Shown: piece after piece, positions 43,001-55,979 of the stretch
Numbering within the stretch: position 1 is the first letter of the stretch
How the letters are laid out: every line of letters begins with the position of its first letter
Assembly: GCA_025403435.1 (NCBI GenBank)
Contig: CM046333.1
Coordinates: 39,089,127-39,153,126, forward strand
Reading direction: 5' to 3'
Length of the DNA stretch: 64,000 bases
From: Artocarpus heterophyllus
Taxonomy: Eukaryota > Streptophyta > Magnoliopsida > Rosales > Moraceae
Notes under the pieces: generated by a model
Seen by the model: the letters and a program-made list of their open reading frames with translations, nothing else
Databases searched by the model: none
What the model was told of the DNA's origin: nothing
Program-made: the position numbers and the translations under genes

Positions 43001-45468
43001 ATAATGGGGCCTTTTTGGTATTTCGGCGTATATTAAATTGCCGTTTTACATCTTGATGCCATTTACTAAATCTTTTCTGATCTTGCTATTAATATTAATT
43101 AAAGGAGGGAATTAGACCATCATTACTTAGAAATAAAAATAAATAATGTTTAGTAAATAGCTTGCTTCAATTAAAACGAAAGTTATTTTTGTATAGAATG
43201 ATGTAAAGAAAAACACGATGTAACACAGAGAATAAAAAACGAAAACGAACAGAAATAGAAGAAGAAGGGGATAAATTTAAAAATTCAAGTGTTTAAAAAG
43301 AATGCATAAATGCAGAAATGCTATGTATTTAAATATTTTTAAAAGTGTTCTATTTACATACATTAAGAATTAAAACTATGTTATTTGATGCAAGTTCCTT
43401 TGATATATGCCCCGCCTCGCTTATTGGGTATTTTAGTAAAATCGAGTTAAAAAAAAGGAGAATGAAGGAATTAGATCACGATAAGAAAAAAAAAAAAATG
43501 CCTAGCATAAATACCAGGACAATACGCAGTGGAAAATAGTACGTTGGTTAGTGTAAATAGTAAGTCAAGAACATTGATTAGTGTAAATTGTAAGTCAAGA
43601 AAAGGGTAAAATAGACTAGTTAATTTTGCTACATGTCAATGTAAGCCTTACTAACTTGCGATGTTGTATAATTTTTACTCAAAGGTATGAAAATTATGTC
43701 CAATACTACTCCAAACACTGAATTTCTGAAAATTTTCTTTTCTTTACTTTTGTTACAAAATCAACTTGTGATGGATAAAAAGTTCAAAGTACTCTATGCT
43801 GTCTCTTCTCACCGTTTTTCTCTCTTTTCTATTTCCCCCCTCTCATTAGCCTCTTCCCCGCACCACCGGCAGCGATCTCGCACTAGCCGCCATCTAGCGT
43901 GCCTCTCCAACGCCCTTCTCTTGTGCAAGGTCTTACTAGATCTAGTTGCTAGTAAGCTCACCGTCCTCGCCTTTGTGCGTCATCTTATTGAAGCCTAGAT
44001 TTGGTGATGCCATGTTGATGGTGGCGTTGCTAGTGGCATACAACAAGGAAAAAAGTACAATAAACCACTGATGTACCAACAAGTGACCCACTAGTATACG
44101 AACAATAACGGTTACTTCCAACTATCTCGCCAGTAGGAGGGCAGAAGCCTTTTTCCCACTAGCTTAAGGTTCCTTTGTGTTTTAAGCCCCAAATTTTTTT
44201 TAATACAACTTTGTCGCCCTTAAAATATTGTAAATTGTAACACTAATATAGAAAGGCTTAAAATTAAGTTCAGTTATACCCCAAACTTTTAATTTTTTTA
44301 AGCTCGAGGGTCCCTAAGACCTAGCAGGCATGCCAGTTAACTTTGCAAGGTCGAGCATTCTAGGTTTGCAATTCGCAACGGTGCTGTGAGGTCAACAAGA
44401 TTAATGTCCCCTCCTTCTTCCTTTAAAATCCAATTGAAGGGCATAATTTTAAAAAAGAAAAATTAAAGGACACAAAACTAAAGAGAGAACCGATGGGTTT
44501 ATATCGTAAACTAAGGCTGAATAGTACTTTATTGCATAAATTAGCTGGTGTACTCGAATACATTTTTTCTAACAGGTATTCCTCTAATTCACTTATTTAT
44601 AATATATGGATTTGCCCACCAGACAAATGATATGGTCCAACCCATTTGTTAAGGTTAAAAAAGTAAATAAAAAATTTTTCCCAGGCAATTTTTTTCATAA
44701 GCGCTAAAAAGACATCTTGTTTTAAAAGTGTTTAGAAAACCTAAAAGTTTAAACAGTTTATTTATTCAAACAAGCTTAAAAGCAACTGTTTGGGTAAATA
44801 AATCAAAAGCGGCTTATTTTAAGCCATTTGAAACGGGCCCTTCAACCAAATCTAGAGACCTACAGCTTCTAACTCAAGAATCTCATAAATATTACCTGTG
44901 ATATTTTGATCGGTTTAAAAAAAAAAATCACATATAGGTGATATGCAGCCCTTTTTTCTCCTCCCTTTTATTTGGGCACTTTATACTATCTTGGCTTATT
45001 TATGTTCTTCTCATCCATTGACATATTGTTAATGTTTAAATACGTGAAGCCATAGAGTAATGTGCCATATGGGTTATATGTGGATCTGAGGAAGCAATAT
45101 GGATATTTTGGTACAACAAAATTTCTCAACTTGACTGTAATGTTGAGGTACGTACGTATTGGAGCACTAAGATATTAGCCATTCTGCATTTAAAGAACTA
45201 CTAGCTTAGCTCCAATGTGATGTCAAGATTAAAGAACCAAATTATGCCAACTGATCGAAACAGTCCCATTCATCTACTAGAATCTAACCCACACCCCCCA
45301 AAAAAAAGACAAGAGAAAAGACATGACTAATTTATAGGCATAAGAATCCACCTTATCATATCCCTCTCCTTTTGCTTTTACTATATTCCCTTCTTTTTCT
45401 CCACACCAAACAGGCCACAAAGAATAAAACGTTACATTGTGACATCTCTCTTTTTTTTTTTTTCTCTC
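40009..45468. other. Intergenic, no gene recognised
   Basis: AT-rich DNA with many T-runs. Minor items are a TA run at about 41440-41455, a direct repeat of about 35 bp (GATTAGTGTAAAT..AAGTCAAGAA) near 43540-43605, and a CT-rich patch with a GC-richer end at 43790-44000. That patch gives a 103-residue frame without motifs (43687-43998). The sequence GGTAAATAAATCAAAAGC..GGGCCC near 44790-44840 may be a decayed MITE end. None is strong enough to annotate separately. Confidence 0.5.
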
Positions 45469-45575
45469 TATTTATAGCCAACTTCAGCATTTACACATAA
45501 CAAACAAATATATAACAAGAAGAATAAATTAAACCCTAGCTAGGCACCAAAAGTACTACTCACCAAAATTACAAT
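45469..45575 (+). promoter_or_regulatory. TATA box and 5' leader of the EF-hand gene
   Basis: TATTTATAG at 45469-45477 follows a CT-rich tract and lies about 100 bp upstream of the ATG, leaving a predicted A-rich leader of about 70 nt. Confidence 0.6.
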
Positions 45576-46058
45576 ATGGCTCAATCAGCAGGCTCTCTCT
45601 CGGCCAATACAGAGGCGCTGAGCCATGTCCTGGGCCTAGTGGAGGCCTTCAGGGCCTTCGACTCCGACAACGATGGTTCCGTCACCTCCGCGGAGCTCGG
45701 AGGAATCATGGGCTCGCTCGGGTACAACCCGACTGAGGAGGAAGTGAGGGCCATGATGCAGGAAGGGGACAAGGACAAGGACGGGCTGTTGAGCATGGAG
45801 GAGTTTCTTGAGATGAACACCAAGAATCTCGACCTCGGAGAGCTCGGAAACTTCCTCATGAACGCTTCTGAAGTTCTCAACAACAACGATGAGATTTCTG
45901 AGATGGTGACTGGGGAAGAGTTGTTTCAGGCTTTGGGGAATTTAGGTATAGAATTGCCCTTGGAGGATTGCCAAAACATCATTGCTTCCATGGATATAGA
46001 TGGGGATGGAGCTGTTAGCTTAGAAGATTTTAATCTTATTGTTTTTTCTCTCCTCTAA
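45576..46058 (+). CDS. Calmodulin-like EF-hand calcium-binding protein, 160 residues
   Basis: This is an intronless calmodulin-like (CML) protein, probably a soluble calcium sensor that changes partner binding on calcium loading. The partner is unknown. EF-hand loop 1 (29-40, DSDNDGSVTSAE) and loop 2 (65-76, DKDKDGLLSMEE) are canonical. The third hand (about 102-113) has lost the loop consensus. Loop 4 (140-151, DIDGDGAVSLED) has Asp instead of Glu at position 12, which in the family usually weakens calcium coordination. Length and single-exon structure match plant CML proteins; by the feel of the N-terminal half it is closest to the CML29 type, which is recollection only. The start follows an A-rich leader (context AATATGG), no upstream in-frame ATG is needed, and the sequence is GC-richer than its surroundings. 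No lipidation signal is seen. Confidence 0.93.
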   Translation: MAQSAGSLSANTEALSHVLGLVEAFRAFDSDNDGSVTSAELGGIMGSLGYNPTEEEVRAMMQEGDKDKDGLLSMEEFLEMNTKNLDLGELGNFLMNASEVLNNNDEISEMVTGEELFQALGNLGIELPLEDCQNIIASMDIDGDGAVSLEDFNLIVFSLL

Positions 46059-46429
46059 ATTATATATGATCCAGAGGGTCCAAATTAGTAAGTAGATAAA
46101 ATATATATTTTGGGGGTATGTTGAGAACCAAGCTATATATAACTATATATTTGGGTTTTTATCAATGAATTATGTGTATGCTATATAAATATGAACAGGT
46201 TTGATGATCAATGGAAAAAAATAAAATCAAGAATATTGAGCGATATTTATTTATTTTGCTTTATTTTTCTTGTATAGTTTGTAACATGTTGGTACTTCAC
46301 AAGTTAAAGAGGCCATGAATGTTAATTGCAATATTTTGCCTTGTAGGATTCTAAATCTTTTACTATTTTGTTTGGATTTAAAGCCCTGACCTTTTTCATT
46401 ACTGCAACAAAAAAGGTTTCTTGCGAGCA
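46059..46429. other. 3' flank of the EF-hand gene
   Basis: AT-rich sequence that presumably includes the 3' UTR (an AATGAA-type signal near 46163). No further gene was seen; the minus-strand frame at 46251-46448 has no motif. Confidence 0.5.
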
Positions 46430-46930
46430 AAAAAATTGGTGGCATCATGTTTTTTGGGTTGAAGGGTTTTTTTAATCAAATTTTTTGTCATTAGACGGTC
46501 GTTACAGCTTGGTTTTTGAAAGTTTTCTTACAACTGAAGTTTGGTAGCAACAAAACTAACTTTTTACAGCCAACATTTTAGTCACCAAACATTGATAATT
46601 TGGTTGCAAAAAGTAGAAAATTTTGATGCCCATGGCAACCACACAATTATTTTACAACCAAATTGAACCTTTTTTGTTACCACATAATTCAATGCTAAAA
46701 ATAATTTTATATTTTGCTAGTAATTTTTTGGTCACAAAAGGATTTTAATTTGGTTGCCATTTGAGTCGTGCTAGAAGAGCACGACTCAAAATAATAGACC
46801 TATTCCAGCCAAATTTTGATCCCTCAAATTTCTTTTTGCAACCTATATTTTGGCAGTGAAAATTCATTTCATTATAAATATATTATAAACCATTTGCAAC
46901 CAAATGTTTAGTTTATGTAACAATTTTTAA
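46430..46930. repeat. Motif-dense repeat with hairpin, possible DNA-transposon remnant
   Basis: Words such as TTTGGTTGC, TTTGGTCAC, TTTTGCAACC and GGTAGCAAC recur in both orientations over about 450 bp, including AATTTGGTTGC twice. Such clustering is typical of subterminal regions of CACTA-like DNA transposons (inference). A perfect hairpin with 13-bp arms (46760-46772 and 46778-46790, core GAGTCGTGCT) sits inside. No terminal repeat or transposase was found. Confidence 0.4.
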
Positions 46931-48282
46931 TTAAATACGATTAGCTTCAAATAAATAAATAATTATGAAATTTTAAACTTGAGATAACAAAATAACAATG
47001 GTCTTTAGTCCGACACTTATAACTTTCTTCATTTGCAAAAATAACTTTATTTATATGCTTGTGTAACTTTTAATTTGTTCGCATGTAACACTTAATAAAT
47101 GTCGTCCTACACATGTAATTTAAATGTTAAATTTAAAGAAAAAAAGCTACCTAAACAAACAAACAAAATTACATTTGTAATAAAAAAAAATATACATATG
47201 CTGAACTAGTCCAATGCCGGATATGAGAGAAAGCCTAACAAAATAAAGCAAGGCAAATATTATTTGTATTCATTAAGAGTGAACCAACATTGATACACAA
47301 GTCTAATACATGCTTTTCTTTTAAGTTGTTACAACAACGCAACATAATAACTATACATAATATAAATACAGATCTTAATAGTAACTATTACTAAAACTTT
47401 CCAAATCATTAAATACCATCGTGTGAATTCAGCAACCATGGTGTTTATAGAACTAGACTTTAGGTGAAGTTCTTATACAACAAGATGAACATTTCGTGGA
47501 CATGCCAATAATAGTCAAGATACATGAACAAAACTATATACAAAACAAGACCAAAAAGGGCAAAAAAAAAAAATTTTGACCAATTTTGACCTTTCACAAG
47601 AAAATAAAAGAAAGCGAAGAAAAAAAATGAAAACCTTAAGCCAAAAGATAGCTTTAATAGGGAGAACATACAGAGAGGACTAGTATATATAGCTTGCTTT
47701 TAGATTAGAAATATAACTTCTTGTTCATGAGTTGAACCGTAGACGGCACATGACACAAAAAAAAAAACTGTCGAAAACATATATTACAACAATACTTAGT
47801 CCAACAAACTTATTAAAAAAATTATTTAAAAAAATATCCAACCAATATGATAAGCTGAGATGCATGTACTAATATTCTGCAGCACAATCAAGTTTGGAAA
47901 CAAAGAAGGCAACTAACTAATGACTTGTCTAGACAACTTCCTACTGTGTTTTTTCTGTTTATTTTTCTCAAATCTATAATATTAGAAGTAGATAAAAGAT
48001 TGAAGAAATAAAAATTATAAGAAAGGGCAAATAAAACTGCAGGAAATTACGACTTACGTTGATTGTCATTTGATGATCATGTGTAGAGCAATTTATGTGA
48101 TAAAGATTATCTGTCACCAATTCCACATCTGTCAAAGTTGCTGCTATCACGAGCTCACCAAAGTTTTTAACCATAAATCCTGAATCATTTGCACCAAATT
48201 AACCTTCTTGTTCTTTGCGCACCCTCGGCTTTCCTAAATGAAAGTCTTCCATACCTATAACCCAACAGCACTTAATAATAAT
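46931..48282. other. Intergenic, nothing recognised
   Basis: AT-rich. Small frames (47460-47669 and 47974-48174, both minus) show no motifs. Confidence 0.5.
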
Positions 48283-48743
48283 TGTTAGAAATTAAAGAAA
48301 TAAGCAACAAGAAATAGAGAGAAAATTGTATACAAGATTTTACGTAGAAAAATCCCTAATGAGGGTAAAAAAACCACAGGCAGAGGAGAAATAGTCTACT
48401 AATCACAAAACCAATATTACAACAGTGTTTAGAGCACTCAAATACAGAGATTCACTCACTCAATCACTCATGAACTCACAAGATTGAGTTTTCTGTATCA
48501 CTTTCAACACTATGATCTTTATGATATTTTGTGATTAGTGTAAACTATGGAGAATGTGAAGTATATATATGTATGGAGACTCAAACCCTAACCCAAAATA
48601 ACTCAAAAATGCAGAATCTACGTTCGGGCCAAATCGGAGCGTCGCGGCACTGCCTTTCAAGCCCCATGGTGCTGGTTCGCCAAATTGTAGCGCCGCGACG
48701 CTGTCTTTTTGCCTTTGAGTGGGTTTTCGGTCACACAATAACA
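48283..48743 (-). repeat. 3' LTR of the copia element
   Basis: 461 bp, similar to 57299-57793 along its length but lacking about 35 bp near its right end and carrying scattered differences. Confidence 0.88.
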
Positions 48744-48838
48744 ATTTCCACGTTGACACAAAATCCACCATAAAAGAAAAAACTCCAACATGTAATTAAT
48801 CAAATTCTCCACCTCTTCCACAAAGCCCCAATGAGCAA

Positions 48839-50610
48839 CTAACAAGCACGAACTTGAACACCAACCAAGTTCAAGCAATGCTCAAACTTAGCTGTAGGTA
48901 ATGACTTAGTCATCATATTAGTAGGATTATCATGCGTACTGATTTTGCTCACAACAATATCACCACGTGTAACAATATCACGAACAAAGTGATAACGAAC
49001 GTCAATGTGCTTCATTCTCTCATGAAACATTTGATCTTGAGTGAGAAAAATAGCAATCTGACTGTCACACATCACCATAGTAGTCTACAAGTCTTCACTG
49101 AGTTCTCCAAATAGGCCTTTTCACCAAATAGCTTCTTTGAAAGCCTCCGTAATGGCCATATATTCAGTCTCGGTAATAGACAAGGGAACAGTAGTCTGCA
49201 AGGTAGCCTTCCAACTGATAGCACAACCACCAACTACAAACACATACCCAATAAGCGATCTTCTCTTATCCAAGTCTCCAGCAAAATTAGAATTAACGTA
49301 TCCCACAACACCATCTCTAGTCCTCCCAAAGTGCAAACAAACATCAGTAGTACCACACAAATATCTAAAAATCCATTGCACCGCTTTCTAGTGCTCTTTA
49401 CCTAGATTAACCATGTATCTACTAACTATACTAACTGCATATGATAAATCTAGGCGGGAACATACCATAGCATACATAAAGGAACTGACTGCACTAGAGT
49501 ACAGAACATGTGACATGTACTCAATCTCATCGTCTGACTGTGGAGCTAACATACCTGAAAGTCTGAAATGCGCTGCCAACGGAGTGTTCATCGGTTTTAC
49601 TTTCTGCATATTTAACCTGTGCAAAACTTTTCGATGTATCATTTCTGACTCAGATATAGCTTACTTGCTTTTATATTTCTCAAAATCTCCATGCCGAGAA
49701 TCTTCTTGGCAGCCCCCAAGTACTTTATCTCAAACTCTCTATTGAGTTGAACCTTTAACTTCTTAATCTCTCCTTTATCCTTAGCAGCAATCAACATATC
49801 AGAGCAAATAAACAAAGGACCCATCATCACCCCTCTTGAAGTAGACACAGCTATTATAGCTACTCCTCTTAAACTCATGAGCGGTGATAAATGAGTCAAA
49901 TCTCTTATACCACTGCCTAAGAGACTATTTCAAACCGTAAAGAGACTTTTTTAACAAGCAAACATAGTCTTCTTTACCTGTAACAACAAAACTCTCAGGT
50001 TGCTGCATGTAAATGTCTTCCTCGAGCTCTCCATGCAAAAATGCAGTCTTCACATCTAACTGCTCAAGCTCAAGATCATGAGTGGCCCTAATACCAAGCA
50101 AGGCTCGAATTGAGCTATGCTTAACCATAGGAGAAAAAAATCTATAAAGTCAACACCTAGAACCTGACTGTAACCTTTTGCAACTAGTCTAGCCTTATAT
50201 CTAGCATCTTCAACTCCCGGTGTTTCTTATTTTCTTTTAAATTCCCATTTGCAGCGAACAACTTTCTTCCCTTTGGGTAACTTCACCAAATCCCATGTGC
50301 CATTCTTATGTAGGGATTTCATCTCTTCCTGCATAGCAATCATCCACTTACCAGAGTCAACTGTAATTAACCGCCTCTGAACAGGTAGAAGGTTCCTCAC
50401 CAAACTCAAGCATAAGCCACCAAGTCAGCCTCAGCATACCTTTGTGGATGCCTATCATCTCTCTTCTGTTTATCCTTAGCAATAGAGTACTGTGGTGGTC
50501 TCGTTGGCAGTGATGGGGTAGCAACATCTCCGTGATTCTGTAAACTTGACCGAGAAGTCGAATCAGATGATGTACCTGTCTCAATCTAAAACTCCACATG
50601 TCTGCTAGAT
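48839..50610 (-). pseudogene. Copia reverse transcriptase-RNase H remnant
   Basis: Read right to left, several frames with stops and frameshifts carry copia RT: the entry block with NGTWDLVKLPKGKK, then LEQLDVKTAFLHGELEE, then a YVDD-box region reading ICSDMLIA so that the catalytic pair is lost. RNase H follows, reading VNSNFAGDLDKRRSL where copia elements normally have an aspartate-bearing D-S-D version. The C-terminal part has [11 protein letters not shown]. The pieces span 50409 down to 48839. The coding capacity is dead. Confidence 0.9.
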
Positions 50611-51140
50611 CTCTCCTAATCAACATCACTAAATCCCATAGTAGATGTCCCACGTAACATAGTAGTCTCTTCAAACACAACATCTCTACTAATAATAACT
50701 TTCTTAGTTTTTGGGCACCACAACTTATGGCCTTTAACTCCAGGCTTATAACCAAGAAATATGCACTTCATGGATCTAGGCTCTAACTTTCCATTGTCAA
50801 CATGAGCATAAGCGAGACAACCAAAAATTCTCAAATTAGAATAATCAGCAAGTTTTCCTGACTACATCTCTTCTGTTGTCTTCTTGTCAATGGCAATAGA
50901 AGAAGCGCGAGCTGTAGAAGTGGCTTTAGCCCAAAACGACTTAGCTAGGCTAGCATTGGAGCGTATGCAATGTACCTTCTCTGTCAATATTCTATTAATC
51001 CGCTCTATCATACCATTTTGCTGCGGAGTACGTTGGACTATTAAATCCCTCATAATTCCTTGTAATTTACAGAAGGTATTAAATTTATCTGAACAAAACT
51101 CGAAGCCATTATTTATGCGGAGACGTTTAATTGGCTTATT
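50611..51140 (-). pseudogene. Copia integrase remnant, N-terminal half missing
   Basis: The remnant starts inside the integrase core at a sequence resembling RTDNGFEF (here INNGFEF, with the catalytic Asp replaced). It continues through QRTPQQNGMIERINR and SFWAKATSTA to [10 protein letters not shown] and CIFLGY. The zinc finger, the first catalytic Asp and the whole protease are absent. Confidence 0.85.
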
Positions 51141-51649
51141 GGTCTGCTCAAAAGCTCACCATCAGAAACTTCTTCAATGACACTAGCCTCATAAGCATTC
51201 GGTTTCTTCCCCTTCTGATTATTAACCCTTTTGTTTTTATTCTGCAACTTATAACACTCAGTTTTAATGTGTCATTTCTTCTTGCCATAGTTTCAGAACT
51301 TCTTCTTATTTCTGGATTTAGACCTACCTCTATTCTTTGTCCTAGAACTTCTCTGTTAGGTTCTACCTCTAACAAGTAGACCCTCTCCTTGTGTTTCGGA
51401 TCCAGTCACTAACTGCTTCATTTTTGCTTTAGAAAATAAAGCCTCATAAACCTCATCTAGGGTAAGAGTGTCCCTACTATACAAGATAGTATCCTTAAAT
51501 ATGGCATACGATGAAGGCAGTGAATATAATAAAATTAACCCAAGGTCTTTTTCGTCATACTTAACTTCCATAGTCTCCAAATTAGACACAATCTTCTTAA
51601 ACATAGTTAAGTGATCCTCGAGAGACGTACCTTCAGACATTTGATGAGA
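51141..51649 (-). pseudogene. Copia Gag C-terminal part
   Basis: It is open at 51356-51640 with MSEGTSLEDHL and LPSSYAIFKDTIL, typical of the UBN2/copia Gag. A damaged zinc knuckle (GHIKTECYKL-like, with a stop) and EASVIEEVSDGELL follow, and the sequence then jumps directly to integrase near 51140. Its N-terminal part lies on the far side of the 5.3-kb insertion. Confidence 0.88.
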
Positions 51650-54600
51650 GTATATGTAACACCCGAGATTTCTAATACATTAAAAAATGTATTAAGTTAA
51701 GGATTTTATTAAGACAGAAAATACAATTTAAGGAGAAATATTGTATAATAACATGAAAAATTGTACAGTATTAGAGTAATACAGTGTAAGAATTGGACTA
51801 TTTAAGGTCACGCAGCATAGAAATTGGGCTATTTAAGTTAAAGCAGTATAAGAATAATACTGCTTAGAGAATGTGGAGGAATAAGAAATGTTATGTTCGG
51901 CCTCCAAAAATTAACCAGAGACAAGTAAAATATTTTACACAGTCTAGGATTATATTTTTGCACTGATTTTACCACGACAGTATAAGAAAAATACTGTGCG
52001 TTGAAAAATTACACTGTATAAATTTTTAGGTCTTACCAAGTGGACACCCATTAGCTTTTTATTGGGCCACCAAGCCATGAAAGGTGGCCCAATCATATCA
52101 TGCCACATGGTAGCCTAATGGGTTACTATGAGTCACCCATTGGATAAGTATGCATTTAATGTTGATTTTAGCCACACAAAAAAATCTCTTTCTTCTCCAA
52201 GACCCACGGAAACCATGGTTGAAGCTCTCCCAAAATTTTCTCAACCCCAAACTTTGCAAAAATAACCCCAAACAAGTTTTAGAAGCAAAGCCTAAGGATT
52301 TTTATCAAGTTTTAAGGTAAAATCCTAAACTTTTTAGCAAGTTTTCAAGGGATTTGTCATGGGTTGAAGGGGAAATTAATTCATGGTGTTTTTGCATGAA
52401 AATGAAGCCTAGGAGGGAATTCAAAGGAACTTTGAAGGCTAGAAATCAAAAAGTGCTATTTGGGGTAAGTTTTAGATTTCAAAGTTTTGAAATTTTATGA
52501 ATTTTGTTTTGATTTTTATTCTTTTAAACCCATGTGGGTTCTTGAGCATGTATTTGATGAAATTTCATGTATATGTGATGTATGGCATGTTTAAGTTGTA
52601 AAATTTTGGTTTATGGTGCAAAACGGTAATTTTTGCAAAAAGTATTATTTTTGTAAATTTGATGTTAGTTCTAGTAAAAATGATGTTTGAGCATGAGAAT
52701 GATTTGAATAAGGCATGGAATGATTTCTGCAGGAGTAGATTTGTAATTTTGAAATGGATTTTTTTAAAACGCCCTAGGCACTAAATTGAAATAAAAAGTT
52801 CTTTCCCGACAGAATTTAAAAAAAGGCCAAAAAGGCCCTTGTACAATGAGATTTTCACAAAAGTTAAAACACAAAAGTTGTAGATCTCGATGAAACTGTT
52901 AGAAATTGTGAACAGTTTGTAAAAAATATCTACCGTTTAAGAGATTTTAATTTTATAAGAATTTGTTAAAATTGAGAAAAAATTTTAAAAGGGCAAAATG
53001 TCATTTTTCCAAAGGATTTTGAATATACTGCTTTGAGAAAAAAATGTTCCTCATGAAAAATGGGGACTAATGGTGTAAAAAGATTTTTTTGGTTCCGGGG
53101 CTAAAAATGAAAATATTTTTGTATTGGGGCCAAAACTGTAAATTGTGTGAAAACTGGGTTTTCACTAGAGAACGTTGGTTTTCTATACTGCTATAGGGAG
53201 TAAGTATTATAGATGCTAAGTTTTAAGGATTTAAAGTTCAGTCGAGGGATGAATGAAAGAAAAAGAGTTAAGACCAAAATGGTCATTTTGTGAAAGTGGC
53301 CAAAACGAACTCGAAACGCCTAATGTCAGGAAAAGCTCTTTAGTGGGGATTTTCCCGTAATATGTAAGTAATGAGACGTTAAAGTTAAGCAATGAGTTTT
53401 ATAGAATTACAAAGTTGACGAAAAACCCAAAAAGGGTAACAAACATCATTTTTACAAAAACGGCTGGAACGGAGTCGAACACTCCGATTTAGCATAACGT
53501 TCTTATACGGAAAATATTCCATAATACGTTAAGTAGCGTAACCGCCATGTGTGACGAGATATTTAATAAGGGTTGTTTAAGTAAAGGAAAAGTAACCCCG
53601 GTGGGTTACAAGGCTAAGTGAAGGAAAGATAAACCGATGGTTTATAAGGTTGAGTAAAGAGAATGGTAGACCGATAGTATACCAAGTTATGAAAAAGGAA
53701 TGAATGGTTAATATTTACGTTTTATTATCAATCAAGTGGATTATTAAAAAGAAAGTTAAGTAATGAGTCGGTTGTCGTATGATCAGGACACAAAAGCCGA
53801 CCAATTGAAGGAAAAGGAACAAGAAAGGAACAAAATAGAGAACGCTAGGGCATAGTCCAGGTAAGTTCAGATTTCACCTATAGCATGAAGTAAATAGTTT
53901 TTTAAATGCTTACATTTGCATTTGTAAATGAGTTTGCAATGGTTATGCAAGTTGTTTTTAAAGTATATTTGCATTTATTATGCAAAAAAGTTTTAAAGTA
54001 CAAAATAAGATTTGCAACCGTTATGTTTGAAGCCTATTTGCATATTGATATGCATGAATATTATGAACTATGATTGGTGTGTGTATTATAAATGTGACAT
54101 GACTTAAAGTATTATATGAATATAATATGAAATAGTTGCCATCCAAAGAAGAAAAATGTGTAGCAACTCCACGATATAAAAGTATGAACGACAAGTGTAT
54201 GCATGATATGAATGACATGAGTATGAGTAATATGTCAAAGCATGATATGTAAAAGTATGATATGAATGACATGTATATGTATGATATGTTTATAAATATG
54301 ATATGTAAGTATGACACTTATACGAGCAAATGATAAGGGTATGAATGTTATGATTGATGCTTGTTATTTGGAGTATAACATGATATAGTATATAAGTACA
54401 ATACCATGTAGTGCATAATGAACATGCACAATAAGGTCCATAAGAAACCCATTAAGGATAAAACCTTCAATTTGCCTATAGGAAACTAGAAAAACTACTA
54501 TAAGACACCCTAGTTTTGATTAGAAATCGTGAGAACGATTTAGATAATCAAGTAGAATTTAGAAAATTTCTCGTGACCAACAGAGAGGTCACAAGAGCAG

Positions 54601-54949
54601 AGCCAAGAGAGAGACTCTATGAATACAAAAAACAAACAAGAGCTAATTTTTTGTTTTTCCGCACCCCAAAGAAAGGCTAGACATGTTCAAGAGAGATATG
54701 AAAAGTTAAGCTCTGTTATGACCCTTAGAAGTTTTCAGACAAGTACGTAAACATGTTTTAGATAATCATTATCATTAGTCTGGAATGACTAGATAATAAA
54801 AGACCTATAGACTGAACAACAAAAAGATGAACTTACTGGCTAGTTTTTATGTACCAAATTATGATCTAGATGCGGATGTGCAACCTAGATATGAAATAGC
54901 ATTAGTATAAGTCCTGTATTTCGACAATACATAATGTATTATAATTTGA

Positions 54950-55545
54950 GTTATAAGTTTTATGAAGCATTTGTTATGTAATATGTTGTAATTGTATGCA
55001 ACATAATTCAGAATAAAAGTTATGGTTTGCAATATGTGATTGTATAATATGTTGCATTTGTATGCAATACGTTTAGAATAAAAGCTACGATTTGCAATAT
55101 GTGATTGCGTAATATGTTGCATTTGTATGTAATATGTTTAGAATAAAAGTTATGATTTACAATATATGATTGCGTTTTATGTTGCATTTGTATGCAATAT
55201 GTTTTACAATAAAAGTTTAGATTTGCAATATGTGATTACGTAATATATTGCATTTGTATGCAATATGTTTAGAATAAAAGTTATGATTTGCAATATATGA
55301 TTGCGTTATATGTTGCATTTGTTATGCAATAAGTTTAAGAATAAAAGTTATTATTTGCAAAATGTGATTGTGTTATATGATGCGTTTATTATGCAATAAG
55401 TTGCATTTGTTATGCAATAAGTTTCAGAGTACAAATTATGATTAGTAAAATGTGTTTACATTTTATGTTGCATTTGTTATGCAATAAGTTGCATTTATTA
55501 TGCAATAAATTTTACAGTACAAGCTAAGATTTGCAAGTGTATTTG
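54950..55545. repeat. Tandem repeat, unit about 64 bp
   Basis: About nine units run from TTGCAATATGTGATTG through TTGCATTTGTATGCAATA to AGAATAAAAGTTATGA. Each carries the small inverted repeat TTGCAT..ATGCAA. Unit length varies slightly towards the right end. Weaker related TTGCATTT..ATGCAA words lie upstream at about 53910-54050. Confidence 0.85.
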
Positions 55546-55979
55546 CATATGATGTAGTTGCATTTGATGTGCTCACTAAGGTTAATAAGAAGGTAACGTA
55601 AAGTTAAAAAGAAAGTGTCGTACCAGCCTCCTCGTTGTGAGGTAATAAAAGTAAAGTTAAAGTTTAACCTCCTAGATTTGAGGTACACGACCTCGAAGTT
55701 CGATGGTCTTAAGTCTTCCACAAGGGAAGCATCACGTTTATGATCTCATGATTAAAGATGTTGGTACGAACACTAAAGGTTATAAGATAAAGAAAGTTAA
55801 TGAACAAAAGGTGAAAAGTTAAAGTCAGATAAGGAAAGTTAAAGTGTAAGATAAGAAAAGACAAGGAACAAGGATAGAAAGTCAAAGTAAGAAAGAATGT
55901 TCATAAGATGCTCATAATCGAAAGTTCATAATTGAGCATAAATGAAAACATGCATTGTGATTGTACTTGATTTGTTGGT

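Noticed and set aside
54950..55545. Regularly spaced repeats considered as a CRISPR array
   Set aside because: The units are contiguous with no unique spacers, the context is a plant retrotransposon, and no cas genes exist.
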